Part shown: one piece after another, positions 1 through 7,959 of the stretch
Layout: the number at the start of each line of letters is the position of its first letter
Numbering within the stretch: position 1 is the first letter of the stretch
From: an uncultured Dehalococcoidia bacterium
GTDB lineage: Bacteria; Chloroflexota; Dehalococcoidia; Tepidiformales; Tepidiformaceae
Direction: 5' to 3'
Assembly: GCA_938015525.1 (NCBI GenBank)
Contig: CALLPC010000004.1
Span: 26,382 to 90,381 of the forward strand
Length of the DNA: 64,000 bases
Program-made: the position numbers and the translations under genes
Notes under the pieces: model-generated
What the model saw: only the letters and a program-made list of their open reading frames with translations
Told to the model about the DNA's origin: nothing
Database searches by the model: none

Positions 1-215
1 ATGCCGCGGAGGTCACCGTCGGTGGGGAGGGCTTCGGCGCGGAGGGCGACGAAGCTGGCGAGGGCGGCGGCTCGGGTGGGGTCGGGCTCGTTCACCGCAG
101 CGAGCGGCTGGCCCTCGGGCCCGCACACGGTGACGCTGCGGACGCCTTCGACGTGGCGGACGGCCTGGGCGATGCGGCTGGCGGTTTCGCGGCTGAGCGG
201 TTCGACGGGCTGCAT
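1..215 (-). CDS. Roadblock/LC7-like protein (partial, C-terminus off the left edge)
   Basis: I translated this frame by hand; only 71 residues lie in the window and no stop is reached before base 1. The start ATG (213-215) has an AGGAGA ribosome site about 10 bases upstream. The readable protein has a hydrophobic strand around VEGVRSVTV, a G-Q-P-L-A turn and a helix AAALASFVALRAEAL, the usual order of a Roadblock/LC7 (MglB-like) domain. Such proteins regulate Ras-like MglA GTPases. The gene follows the NIT/HAMP sensor by 30 bases on the same strand, so the two are probably one operon. Fold assignment is from pattern only. A GTPase gene to the left would support it. Confidence 0.6.
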   Translation of the reverse strand, partial: MQPVEPLSRETASRIAQAVRHVEGVRSVTVCGPEGQPLAAVNEPDPTRAAALASFVALRAEALPTDGDLRG

Positions 216-245
216 GGCCGTTCAACTCTCCTGGGCTGGACGCTG

Positions 246-1490
246 TCAGGCGGCCTGCTGGCGGCGCTGGCGGAGCCGTTCGATGGCTGCGCGGAGGCTC
301 GTCTGCATGCGGCGGAGGGACTCGGCGAGGCGGCCGATTTCGTTGTCGGATTCGACATCGATGCGGGCATCGAGTTCGCCGAGGGAGATGCGGTCGGCGA
401 CTTCGGCGAGGTGGCGGACCGGACGGGTGATGCTCATGGAGATGACGACAGCGAGGAGGAGGGCGAGGGCGACACCGCCGACGGCTGCGCCGCCGAACAG
501 GTAGAACTGCTGGCGGGCATCGGCGGCGCGCCGGTCGAACTCGCGGTTGAGCGTCTCCTGGGCGGCGGTGAGGAGCTGGTTGGAGGTGTCGATGGCGCTG
601 CCGCCCATGTAGAAGAAGCCTTCGGCGGCGGTGCTGGAGAGGGTGCCGCTGACGAGGACCTGGTTGCGGGTCATGTCGAAGAAGGTCGAGCGGGCAGTGC
701 CGGCGCGGCGGACGGCCGGGTCGAGGATTTCGTTAAAGCCGGGGTTTTCGCTCATCGCGACCTGGAGCTGGCGGTCGAGGCTCTCTGCGAACTCCATCGC
801 AATCGCGAGCTGGGCGGAGAGGAACATCTTCTGGGCGTCGGTGGCCGTCAGGTTCGCACGGGTGAGGAGGGTTTCCGTGCCCGTCGCGCGGATGAGGGAG
901 AGGGACTCCGTGAGGCGGGGGAGGGACTCGGTGAGCGCGGCGATGACGGCGCGGGTATCGAGGTCCGGGTCGAGGACGAGCCCGGAGCGGGTGGCGACGG
1001 TGGAGAGGAGGGGGAAGATGCCGTCCTGGATGAGGCGGGTGTGGGCGGTGTTCGCCGTCTCGGGGGAGCCGGTGGACTCCCTGACGGTTTTCCACTCCTG
1101 GTTGAGGAAGGCCACGAGGTCGCGGGTGCCGAAGCGGCCGCCGAGGCGGGAGTCCATTTCGTTGATGGCGGCGAGGGCGTTTTCGGCGGCCCGCTCGGAC
1201 TGTTTCATCGTCTCGAGGGAGTTGGCGTCGCCGGCGAGGACGCGGAGGGTGAGGCCGCGGTGGAGCTGGACTTCCCGGAGGAAGGGGATGATGGTGGAGA
1301 TGTATTCGAGGCCGTCGCGTTCTTTCTCGGCCTGCTGCTGGGTTTCGCGCTGGGCGAAGAACTGGACGGCGAGCAGGGCGACGATGGGCACGGCCATGAC
1401 GGCCACGATGAGGCCGAGCTTGTTGGCGATGCTCAGGTTGCTGATTGGCGAGAAGCCGGGCAGGTGTGGACGACGCATCGTGCTCTCCAT
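246..1490 (-). CDS. Membrane sensor with nitrate/nitrite-type (NIT) domain and HAMP, no output domain
   Basis: A 414-residue protein. Transmembrane helix 1 (about residues 15-40) is followed by a long helical extracytoplasmic region with the Q-L-H-R-G element typical of NIT domains, a second helix near residues 330-352 (GGAAVGGVALALLLAVV) and a HAMP domain starting TRPVRHLAEVADRI. The protein ends just after the HAMP, so it has neither a kinase nor a methyl-accepting domain. The start at 1490 has GGGGAC a few bases upstream; an ATG at 1478 is an alternative. The Roadblock-like gene follows directly. Comparable sensor/Roadblock/GTPase sets (actinobacterial conservons) signal through a small GTPase, so that role is inferred here. 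The ligand is not known. Confidence 0.7.
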   Translation of the reverse strand: MESTMRRPHLPGFSPISNLSIANKLGLIVAVMAVPIVALLAVQFFAQRETQQQAEKERDGLEYISTIIPFLREVQLHRGLTLRVLAGDANSLETMKQSERAAENALAAINEMDSRLGGRFGTRDLVAFLNQEWKTVRESTGSPETANTAHTRLIQDGIFPLLSTVATRSGLVLDPDLDTRAVIAALTESLPRLTESLSLIRATGTETLLTRANLTATDAQKMFLSAQLAIAMEFAESLDRQLQVAMSENPGFNEILDPAVRRAGTARSTFFDMTRNQVLVSGTLSSTAAEGFFYMGGSAIDTSNQLLTAAQETLNREFDRRAADARQQFYLFGGAAVGGVALALLLAVVISMSITRPVRHLAEVADRISLGELDARIDVESDNEIGRLAESLRRMQTSLRAAIERLRQRRQQAA

Positions 1491-1717
1491 CGGGTCCCCA
1501 GTCCTGGGGGGTGGTCGGGAGTCGTGATCGGGGAGGCGGCCGCTCACGGGGATGCGGCGATCCCTTCTCGTTTCCAAGTTCGACCCGTTGCATCCACGCA
1601 AAAGGGGATCCCGGGTAGCTGATGGTTGCGGCCCGGTGCAGCCGGGGACGGGGAGCAGGCGGGCGGGCTTCGGGGGCGAGGCGGGCTGAGACGAGGGAGC
1701 GATGGCCCGGGCTGGGG

Positions 1718-1723
1718 TACACT
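1718..1723 (+). promoter_or_regulatory. -10 hexamer TACACT before acyl-CoA dehydrogenase
   Basis: TACACT lies 42 bases before the ATG at 1766. A GAGGAGG ribosome site sits at 1754-1760, so this promoter would give a normal leader. No clear -35 is seen. Confidence 0.35.
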
Positions 1724-1765
1724 CGGGAGTCGCCGGGGCGGGGCGCAGACCGCGAGGAGGCAACG

Positions 1766-2944
1766 ATGGATTTCCGGCTTTCTCCCGAGACCGAGGCCTG
1801 GCGGGCCGAGCTGCGGGCGTTCCTGAAGGCGGAGCTGCCGCCGGACTTCGAGGGGGATGACGACTTCTTCGACAACGAGGAGCAGGTGGCGTTCGCGCGG
1901 GAGTTCACGAAGAAGCTCGGGGCGCGGCGGTGGTTCGCGCCGGCGTGGCCGGTCGAATACGGGGGGATGGGGAAGACGGCGATCGAGCAGTTCATCCTGA
2001 ACGAGGAGCTGGCCTACCACCGGGCACCCTCTGGCGGGCGGCTGTTCACGATCGGGATTACGGGTCCGACGATGCTGGTGCACGGGACGGAGGAGCAGAA
2101 GGCGCGCTACCTGCCGAAGATGGCCTCGGGCGAGGAGTGGTACTGCCAGGGGTTCAGCGAGCCGGGGAGCGGCTCGGACCTGGCGAGCATGCAGACGCGC
2201 GCGGTGCGGGACGGGGACGACTACGTGATCAACGGGCAGAAGATCTGGACCTCGAACGGGCACGTGGCGGACCGGATGCTGCTGCTGGCGCGGACGGACC
2301 CGGACCAGCCGAAGCACAAAGGGATCAGCGCGTTCATCGTGGACATGAGGACGCCGGGCATCACGGTGCAGGGCATCGACAACATCGCCTACCGGCACGA
2401 TTTCAACCAGGTCTTTTTCGAGGACGTCCGGGTCCCGGCGCGGGACCTGCTGGGGGGCGAGAACAACGGCTGGTACGTGGCGACGACGACGCTCGATTTC
2501 GAGCGTTCGAACATCGCGGCGATCTCGGGGGCGCGGCGGACGGTGCACGACCTGGTGCGGTGGGCGAAGGAGCGGCACCCTGGCGGGCGGCCCTGGGACC
2601 GGCCGGAGGTCCGGGTGAAGCTGGCGGACCTGGCGGTGAAGGCGGAGGTGGGGCGGCTGGTGGCGTTCCGGACGGCGTGGCTGCAGGCGAAGGGCGAGGT
2701 GCCGAACTACGAGGCGAGCATCGGGAAGGTCTGGATGGCGATGCTGGGCATCGAGGTGGCGAATACGGGGGTGAACCTGCTGGGCGCCTACGGCGCGCTG
2801 CAGCCCGGTTCGAAGTGGGCGCAGCTCCGGGGCCGGGTGCTGACGAGCTACCTGCTGGCGATGGCGGGGCCGATCGGCGGCGGGACGAGCGAGATCCAGA
2901 AGAACATCATCGCGCAGCGGGGGCTGGGGCTGCCGCGGGGGTAG
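1766..2944 (+). CDS. Acyl-CoA dehydrogenase family protein
   Basis: Predicted FAD-dependent dehydrogenase of 392 residues, the usual family length, oxidising an acyl-CoA to the 2-enoyl-CoA. It has an N-terminal helical domain, the beta-domain signature FSEPGSGSDLASMQTRA (flavin and substrate contact), and a C-terminal helical domain ending GGGTSEIQKNIIAQRGLG, the FAD-binding motif. The ATG at 1766 is chosen because GAGGAGG precedes it by five bases; the open frame extends upstream without family similarity. It is a monocistronic gene divergent from the NIT/HAMP gene. The chain length of the substrate cannot be read. The GGTSEI form is common in FadE-like enzymes of aerobic beta-oxidation or sterol degradation. 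Confidence 0.9.
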   Translation: MDFRLSPETEAWRAELRAFLKAELPPDFEGDDDFFDNEEQVAFAREFTKKLGARRWFAPAWPVEYGGMGKTAIEQFILNEELAYHRAPSGGRLFTIGITGPTMLVHGTEEQKARYLPKMASGEEWYCQGFSEPGSGSDLASMQTRAVRDGDDYVINGQKIWTSNGHVADRMLLLARTDPDQPKHKGISAFIVDMRTPGITVQGIDNIAYRHDFNQVFFEDVRVPARDLLGGENNGWYVATTTLDFERSNIAAISGARRTVHDLVRWAKERHPGGRPWDRPEVRVKLADLAVKAEVGRLVAFRTAWLQAKGEVPNYEASIGKVWMAMLGIEVANTGVNLLGAYGALQPGSKWAQLRGRVLTSYLLAMAGPIGGGTSEIQKNIIAQRGLGLPRG

Positions 2945-3048
2945 GGGGAACGGGAAAGGGGGAGCGCCTGGACGCCGCCGGCCCGCCGCAGCCGTGCCGG
3001 GGCCGCAGGCCTCCTGGTGCGCGCCCTCCGACCTCCCGTCTTCGCTCC

Positions 3049-3070
3049 CAGCTCCCCGTTCGCTGCTCCC
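3049..3070 (-). repeat. Dispersed 22-bp purine-rich intergenic repeat, copy 1
   Basis: Read on the minus strand this 22-mer has the form GGGAGC, then AGCGAAC, then GGGGAGCTG. It differs by only two bases from the copy at 7436. It lies between the acyl-CoA dehydrogenase and the next gene. Confidence 0.55.
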
Positions 3071-3096
3071 GGCTTGCCCGGGGTGCGGCCAGCACC

Positions 3097-3108
3097 TAGA
3101 GTCGGGGC
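3097..3108 (+). promoter_or_regulatory. Leaderless-type -10 (TAGAGT, 6 nt from ATG)
   Basis: TAGAGT at 3097-3102 is followed by six bases and then the ATG at 3109. There is no ribosome site, and transcription would start at or next to the start codon. Confidence 0.5.
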
Positions 3109-4614
3109 ATGCCGCTCTTTGGTGAACCGGGGGAGCGCATCGCGTATGAGCGGTTTCCGCACCCGGGCGGCGGGCCGCCGCTCTACCTGGTGCACGGCTT
3201 TACGGCAAGTGCGGCGTCGTTCGCGGCGAACCTGCCAGGGCTGGGGGAGCACTTCACGGTCGTGACGGTGGAGCTGCTCGGGCACGGCGGTTCGGACGCG
3301 CCTCGCGACCCGGCGGCCTACGCCCCGGAGCGCGCGGTGGAGCGGGTGCTCGGGCTGATGGAGGCGCTGGGGGACGAGCGGGCGCTGATTTGCGGGCACT
3401 CGCTCGGGGGCGCGGTCGCGCTGCGGTGCGCGCTGGCGGCGCCGGAACGGTTCGCGGGGCTGGTCATCATCAATTCGGCCTCGGCGGCGGGCACGCCGGC
3501 GTGGGCTGCGGCCGCACGGGAGGGGATGCTGGCGCTGGCGGCGCGGGTGCGGGCGGAGGGGACGGCGTTCCTGAAGGGGACCCGGCTCTACCCGGCGCAC
3601 AGCCGGCGCCTGGACCCGGCGTCGCGGGCGCTGCTGGTCCGGGATTTCGAGCGGCTGACGCCCGAGGGGCTCGCGGGCACGGCCGAAGGCCTCATCCCGG
3701 CGGTGAACGCGTTCGAGCGGCTGCCGGGGCTGCGGGTGCCGGTGCTGGTGGTCGCCGGGGAGCGAGACCGGGATTTCTTGGAGGTGCTGCCGGCGTTCCT
3801 CGCGCGGCTGCCGCACGGGCTGGCGCGGGTGGTGCGGCTGCCGGGCGCGGGGCACGCCGCGAACCTGGAGGCGCCGCAGGCGTTCGAAGCGGCGGTCGTG
3901 GAGTTCGCGCGGGAGGTTGGCCTCCTCGCCCCGCCGCCGGGAGGGGCCGGGCGCCGGGCGGGTTCGCAGGCGCTGGGGGTGGCAGGCGGCGTGCTCGTCG
4001 CAGCCGGCCTCGGCATGCTGGCGGCGGCGCTGGTGGTCGGGAGTCTCGGGCGCGACGGGGGCGGACGGGTCTTCGTGGCGGAGCCGGAGCCGAGCCCGAC
4101 AGCGGCCTTCACGACGGCGGTGGCAGGCACGCGGACGGCGGTGCCGCTCGCGCCCGGGGAGCCCCTGGCGACGCCGACGGGGCGGGGCGGGGCCGCGGCT
4201 CCGCCGGCGACCCCCGGGGCTTTGCCGTCGCCGGTGCCCACGCCCGCGCCGACCCGGGCGCCGGCAGGGGCGGCTCCGCCGGAGCCCACGGCGACGCCGA
4301 CGGCGACCGCCACCCCGACCAGCACGCCCGTCCCGCCGCCGACGCCGACCCCGGCGGGGCCGTACGCGGCGATTGCGGGGCCGGTGCGGGTGGAGGCAGG
4401 GGCGAGCGCGACCTACTACGACGCTTCGAACCCGACGCCGCTCCGGGTGACGTGGGTGACGCCGGCGGGGACGTTCCGGGACGTCCACGGGGTGACGGTG
4501 ACCTTCCCCGCGGCGGGCTGCTACGGCATCGCGATGGAGGCGCTCTTCCCGGACGGGGCGGTGCGGAGCGCGGTGCTGAACGTGGCGGCGGGAGATGCGG
4601 CCTGCGGGGGCTGA
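3109..4614 (+). CDS. Alpha/beta hydrolase fused to a membrane anchor and an extracytoplasmic beta domain
   Basis: A 501-residue multidomain protein. Residues 1-270 are an alpha/beta hydrolase resembling the MenH/carboxylesterase group: HGF oxyanion motif near 29-31, nucleophile elbow GHSLGG with Ser98, acidic residue in GERDRD near 220 and His249 in GAGHAAN. Residues about 288-312 form one transmembrane helix. A Thr/Pro-rich linker follows (about 325-415), then an 85-residue domain that looks like a PKD/Ig beta sandwich. By the positive-inside rule the hydrolase probably stays cytoplasmic and the tail lies outside. The fusion is unusual, because hydrolases of this family are normally soluble and about 260-300 residues. 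The substrate is unknown. It is the first gene of a short unit with a leaderless-type promoter. Confidence 0.75.
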   Translation: MPLFGEPGERIAYERFPHPGGGPPLYLVHGFTASAASFAANLPGLGEHFTVVTVELLGHGGSDAPRDPAAYAPERAVERVLGLMEALGDERALICGHSLGGAVALRCALAAPERFAGLVIINSASAAGTPAWAAAAREGMLALAARVRAEGTAFLKGTRLYPAHSRRLDPASRALLVRDFERLTPEGLAGTAEGLIPAVNAFERLPGLRVPVLVVAGERDRDFLEVLPAFLARLPHGLARVVRLPGAGHAANLEAPQAFEAAVVEFAREVGLLAPPPGGAGRRAGSQALGVAGGVLVAAGLGMLAAALVVGSLGRDGGGRVFVAEPEPSPTAAFTTAVAGTRTAVPLAPGEPLATPTGRGGAAAPPATPGALPSPVPTPAPTRAPAGAAPPEPTATPTATATPTSTPVPPPTPTPAGPYAAIAGPVRVEAGASATYYDASNPTPLRVTWVTPAGTFRDVHGVTVTFPAAGCYGIAMEALFPDGAVRSAVLNVAAGDAACGG

Positions 4615-4660
4615 CGGGCTCGATGAACGGCTCGTGAACGCCCGGCCGCGCGCGATGGCG

Positions 4661-4672
4661 TAGGATGGGGAC
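4661..4672 (+). promoter_or_regulatory. Leaderless-type -10 (TAGGAT, 6 nt from ATG)
   Basis: TAGGAT at 4661-4666 sits exactly six bases before the ATG at 4673, with no ribosome-binding sequence between them. Confidence 0.5.
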
Positions 4673-5425
4673 ATGCACGATACGACGATCCCGCGCGACC
4701 TCGAAGGCGTCCACAATTTCCGGCCGGTGGGGCCGTACCGGGTGGCGGGCGGCCGGGTGCTGCAGCCGGGGAAGCTGTTTCGCTCGGGGGCGCTGGAGCC
4801 GATGACGCCCGCGGACCGGGAGGTGCTGGAACGGGTGGCCGGGGTGCGGACGATCCTCGACCTGCGCCACCCCGATGAGCTGGCGCTGGCGCCCGGGCCG
4901 CATCCGCTGAGCGACCGGGTCATCCGGCTTTCGATCTTCCGGGAGGAGTGGCGGCAGGAGGAGCTGATCGCGGAGCTGAACGGGCTGTACGGGCCGGGGC
5001 CATCGCCGCAGCGGTACCTGCACTACCTCGAGACCGGGGGTGACCGGCTGGCGCAGGCGTTCGAGCTGTTCGCCGAGGAGGAGCGGTATCCGTTCCTCGT
5101 GCACTGCACGGCGGGGAAGGACCGGACGGGCGTGCTCATCGGGATGGTCATGGACGTGCTGGGGGCGGACCCGGCGGACATCGCGCACGAGTACGGGCTG
5201 AGCGATGCGAGCATCGACCGGCTGCTGGCCTACCTGCGGGCGAGCGGCCGCCAGCTGGAGGGCTCGGAGGAAGAGATCCGCGCCCGGCTGGCGACGCCCC
5301 CGGAACGGATGGCGGGGTTCATCGCGCTGCTCCACGAGCACCACGGGGGCGCGGAGGCGTTCTTCCGGAAGCAGGGGGTGAGCGCAGCGACGATCAGCCG
5401 GGTGCGGGAGCTGCTCACGGCCTGA
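4673..5425 (+). CDS. Tyrosine-protein phosphatase (IphP / Y_phosphatase3 type)
   Basis: A 250-residue cytoplasmic phosphatase. The catalytic P-loop HCTAGKDRTG gives the C(X)5R motif with nucleophile Cys145 and phosphate-binding Arg151; the Lys and Asp inside the loop are typical of the bacterial IphP/LipA-like dual phosphatases that act on phosphotyrosine or phosphoinositides. The N-terminal RDLEGVHNFR and the strand TILDLRHPDEL match the family. Length is normal. It has its own promoter and converges on lepB 15 bases away. The substrate cannot be inferred from neighbours. Confidence 0.9.
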   Translation: MHDTTIPRDLEGVHNFRPVGPYRVAGGRVLQPGKLFRSGALEPMTPADREVLERVAGVRTILDLRHPDELALAPGPHPLSDRVIRLSIFREEWRQEELIAELNGLYGPGPSPQRYLHYLETGGDRLAQAFELFAEEERYPFLVHCTAGKDRTGVLIGMVMDVLGADPADIAHEYGLSDASIDRLLAYLRASGRQLEGSEEEIRARLATPPERMAGFIALLHEHHGGAEAFFRKQGVSAATISRVRELLTA

Positions 5426-5440
5426 GCAGGCGGGCCGGCA

Positions 5441-6373
5441 TCATTCGGGAGCGGGCGATTCGGCCGCGGCGAAGCGGGGTGCGGCGTTGGGAGCGGGGCC
5501 GAAGCGGTCGCGCGGCCACCAGGTGAGGAACGCTTTGCCGACGATGCGGTCGGCGGGGATGGGGCCGAGGACGCGGCTGTCCTGGCTGTGGTTCCGGTTG
5601 TCGCCCATGACGAAGTACGCACCGGGCGGGATGCGGACGGGGGCCATGTCGCCGACGGCTGGCTCGGCGCCGGCGAGGTAGGGCTCGAGGAGGGGGCGGC
5701 CGTCGATGTAGACGGTGCCCTGCCGAAGTTCGATGGTTTCGCCGGGGAGGCCGATGACCCGCTTGACGAGGTCGCGGTGGACCCCGGAGGGGTGGTGGAA
5801 GACGACGATGTCGCCCCGCTGCGGGCTGCCGAACAGGTAGCGCTCGGCGGGCGGGCCGGGTTCCCAGCCGGGGACCCAGCGGGCGAGGGCGGCGAGGTCG
5901 ATGCGGCTGTAGGCGAGGGAGTTGACGAGCAGGAATTCGCCATCTTCGAGCGCGGGGTACATGGAGCTGCCGTCGACGCGGTAGTGGTGGACGGTGGCGC
6001 GGACGGCGAGGAAGACGAGGAGGCCGAGGAGGAGGGTTTCGAGGAGTTCGCGGGCGACGGTGCGGAGGCGGGCGCGGCCCCGGGAGGGGAAGGCCGGGGC
6101 TGCCGCGGCAGCGGGGGCGGGCGGTTCGGCGGGGCGCGCCGCCGGGGGAAGGGGCGGGGCGAGCCGGCCGGCGGGGCCGTGCTGTGGCGCCCAGCGGCGC
6201 GGGTCGCGGAAGAGCCAGTCGAGGGTCGGCGGGGGGCCGCTCGCACCGCCGCCGGCCGGGTCGCTGCCGGGGAGCCAGGTGCCTTCGGGGTCATCGGCTT
6301 CGGCAGCGGCGCCGTGGTCCCGGGGGAGCGCCGGCCAGGAGAGGCGCCGCGGCGGCGGCGAGGCTTCGCCCAT
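5441..6373 (-). CDS. lepB: Signal peptidase I with a long proline-rich N-terminal extension
   Basis: Membrane serine protease that removes signal peptides from exported proteins. With the start at 6373 it has 310 residues. Residues 1-100 form a Pro/Ala-rich, probably disordered cytoplasmic tail, followed by one transmembrane helix (about 108-126) and the catalytic domain. The Ser is in GSSMYP (Ser137), the general base Lys in KRVIGLPGE (Lys204), and box E is GDNRNHSQDSR. Typical single-anchor enzymes are near 180-220 residues, so the extension is about 90 residues longer. Upstream in-frame ATGs at 6388 and 6421 are alternatives. The gene is monocistronic and converges on the phosphatase gene. 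Confidence 0.92.
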   Translation of the reverse strand: MGEASPPPRRLSWPALPRDHGAAAEADDPEGTWLPGSDPAGGGASGPPPTLDWLFRDPRRWAPQHGPAGRLAPPLPPAARPAEPPAPAAAAAPAFPSRGRARLRTVARELLETLLLGLLVFLAVRATVHHYRVDGSSMYPALEDGEFLLVNSLAYSRIDLAALARWVPGWEPGPPAERYLFGSPQRGDIVVFHHPSGVHRDLVKRVIGLPGETIELRQGTVYIDGRPLLEPYLAGAEPAVGDMAPVRIPPGAYFVMGDNRNHSQDSRVLGPIPADRIVGKAFLTWWPRDRFGPAPNAAPRFAAAESPAPE

Positions 6374-6513
6374 GGTGAGATTAGGCCACATCCCGGTGCC
6401 GGGGGCCACTGCCCGGGCCACCGACCGGGCTGCCCATGCCGTTCACGGGGAGATTCGGCCGGGAGCGCCGCGCCCGGCAGGCCGTCCCGGTCCGCATGAC
6501 CCGGCAGCGCCCG

Positions 6514-7365
6514 TCAGCGGGCTTCGAGCCAGGCGTTGAAGCGGGGCTCGCGGCGCTCGCGGAAGGCGGCGACGCCTTCGCGGGCGTCGGGGTGGTGGTC
6601 GCTGATGGCGGTGCGGGCCGCGATGTCCTCGAGGGCCTGGGCCCAGCTGCTCTCGGCGGCGAGGTAGAGGGAGCGCTTCAGGAGGCGCATGGCGACCTGG
6701 GGCCCTTCGGCCAGTTCGCGGGCGAGGGCCATCGTGCGCGGCATGAGGTCGGCGGGCGGGCAAACCTCATGGACGAGGCCGAGCTCGAGGGCGTCGGCGG
6801 CGGAGACGATGCGCTTCCGCATGAGGAAGTCGATCGTCTTCGCCAGGCCGATGAGCTGGACGAGGAGGGCGTGGCCGCCTTCGTCGGGCAGGAGGCCGAA
6901 CCGGAGCGTGGCGCTGCCGAGGCGGGCTTCGCTGGAGGCGATGCGGAAGTCGCAGGCGAGGGCGAGCGAGAGGCCGGACTGGATGGCGACGCCGTTGATG
7001 GCGGCGATGGTGAGCTTGTCGAGGTTCCGGACGGCGGTGTTGAGCGCCTGGGAGAGGACGCGGAGGCCGTCGTAGGTGCCGATCGCCTCGCGGTGGCCGG
7101 GGAAGATGTCCGGCACGAGCGCGGGGCCTCCGGGCAGGGGACGGCCGGTGATGTCGTCGCCGGCGGAGAAGGCCCGGCCGGAGCCGGTGACGACGAGGAC
7201 CCGGACGCGGTCGTCCATCTGGGCCTGGGTGATGGCTTCGATGAGGTCCCGTTTGATCGGCTGGGCGAGCCCGTTGAGGCGGTCGGGCTGGTTGAAGGTG
7301 ATGACGGCGATGCCGGGGGGCTCGAGGCGGGAATCGAAGCCGCGGAAGGTGCCGATGGGGAACAT
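6514..7365 (-). CDS. Enoyl-CoA hydratase/isomerase family protein
   Basis: A 283-residue crotonase-fold enzyme. The oxyanion-hole motifs are GSGRAFSAGDDITG and NGVAIQSGLSLALACDFRIA. The acidic residue region reads GLLPDEGG, where hydratases usually have a Pro-Glu pair, so hydration, isomerisation or another crotonase reaction on an acyl-CoA is possible. The start at 7365 (MFPIGTFRGF) is where family similarity begins; a TACACT hexamer about 26 bases upstream may be its -10. The reading frame stays open upstream only because of base composition. It stands alone and not next to a beta-oxidation partner. Confidence 0.85.
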   Translation of the reverse strand: MFPIGTFRGFDSRLEPPGIAVITFNQPDRLNGLAQPIKRDLIEAITQAQMDDRVRVLVVTGSGRAFSAGDDITGRPLPGGPALVPDIFPGHREAIGTYDGLRVLSQALNTAVRNLDKLTIAAINGVAIQSGLSLALACDFRIASSEARLGSATLRFGLLPDEGGHALLVQLIGLAKTIDFLMRKRIVSAADALELGLVHEVCPPADLMPRTMALARELAEGPQVAMRLLKRSLYLAAESSWAQALEDIAARTAISDHHPDAREGVAAFRERREPRFNAWLEAR

Positions 7366-7435
7366 GGGGGGCCTCGCAGGTCGGGAGTGGCGAGAGTGTA
7401 GCGGGACGGCGCGGCGGGCGCCGCGGAGGGGGGCG

Positions 7436-7457
7436 GGGAGCAGGGAACGGGGAGCGG
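7436..7457 (+). repeat. Dispersed 22-bp purine-rich intergenic repeat, copy 2
   Basis: Form GGGAGC, AGGGAAC, GGGGAGCGG. It lies in the divergent intergenic region between the enoyl-CoA hydratase and the XRE gene. It is closest to the copies at 9778 and 10944. Confidence 0.55.
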
Positions 7458-7511
7458 GCGGCGAGAGCCGGCCTCCCGGTCCAGGGCTCGGGGGCACCCC
7501 CTTCCGGGCAG

Positions 7512-7527
7512 TACACGAGATCGTGTA
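7512..7527. promoter_or_regulatory. 16-bp perfect palindrome, probable operator of the XRE regulator
   Basis: Arms TACACGA (7512-7518) and TCGTGTA (7521-7527) are separated by GA. The palindrome overlaps the first two bases of the likely -10 TAACCT (7526-7531) of the downstream regulator, which starts at 7539. A repressor bound here would block its own promoter. No second copy was noticed in the window. Confidence 0.6.
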
Positions 7528-7538
7528 ACCTCTCGAGG

Positions 7539-7799
7539 ATGGAAGGACGCGAGGACGACGAACGCGCGGGGGACCCGCGGGGCGGCCGGGCGGGCTGGAC
7601 GCCGGCGGAGGTGCTCGCGCTCCGGCGGCGGCTCGGGCTGTCGCAGGCGGCGATGGCGCGCCGACTCGGCGTGCGGCAGCAGACGGTCTCTGATTGGGAA
7701 ACGGGCCTCCACCGACCGCGGGGGCCGAGCGCCCGGCTGCTGCGGCTGCTCGCCGAGGAGCGGGCCCCGTACGACGCCGGGCCCGGGGACGCGCCGTGA
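7539..7799 (+). CDS. Small XRE-family helix-turn-helix regulator
   Basis: An 86-residue protein that is essentially one DNA-binding domain. The XRE/Cro helix-turn-helix is LGLSQAAMARRLGVRQQTV with the typical SDWETG turn after it. There is no ligand-binding or dimerisation domain beyond about 20 polar N-terminal residues. The start codon lies 11 bases after a perfect palindrome and 7 bases after TAACCT, so it is likely a leaderless, self-repressed gene. Its regulon is unknown. Neighbouring genes (enoyl-CoA hydratase, DUF2851) do not suggest a toxin-antitoxin pair. Confidence 0.8.
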   Translation: MEGREDDERAGDPRGGRAGWTPAEVLALRRRLGLSQAAMARRLGVRQQTVSDWETGLHRPRGPSARLLRLLAEERAPYDAGPGDAP

Positions 7800-7900
7800 C
7801 GCCGCGGGAGCGTGCCGGGGGCCCCGGGCTGCAGGGAGCGGCGGGGCGGCAACCCGGCACGGCGGGGCCGAAGGAGGTGGAGAGCGCGCGGGCGACGGCC

Positions 7901-7959
7901 ATGGGGTGCCGGGGATGAGCGCGCGTTCGGCGGCGGCCGCTGCGGGGTGCCCGGGGTGA
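7901..7959 (+). other. Two overlapping mini-ORFs ahead of the DUF2851 start
   Basis: After AAGGAGGTGG (7871-7880) an ATG at 7901 opens a 5-codon frame ending in TGA (7916-7918). That stop overlaps an ATG at 7915, which opens a 14-codon frame. The second frame ends in TGA (7957-7959), overlapping the GTG (7956) chosen for DUF2851. This may be a coupled leader or chance. Confidence 0.25.

Noticed and set aside
153..1622. Plus-strand open frame of 489 codons opposite the NIT/HAMP gene
   Set aside because: Low-complexity acidic product, no start signal, and the minus strand has transmembrane and HAMP features.
4200..4360. Repetitive CCGACG/GCGACG sequence
   Set aside because: It encodes the Thr/Pro stalk of the hydrolase and is in frame; not an independent repeat array.
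6374..6383. TAATCT four bases before the lepB ATG as another leaderless promoter
   Set aside because: The spacing is too short for transcription to include the start codon. The start itself is uncertain, so I left it out of the leaderless set.
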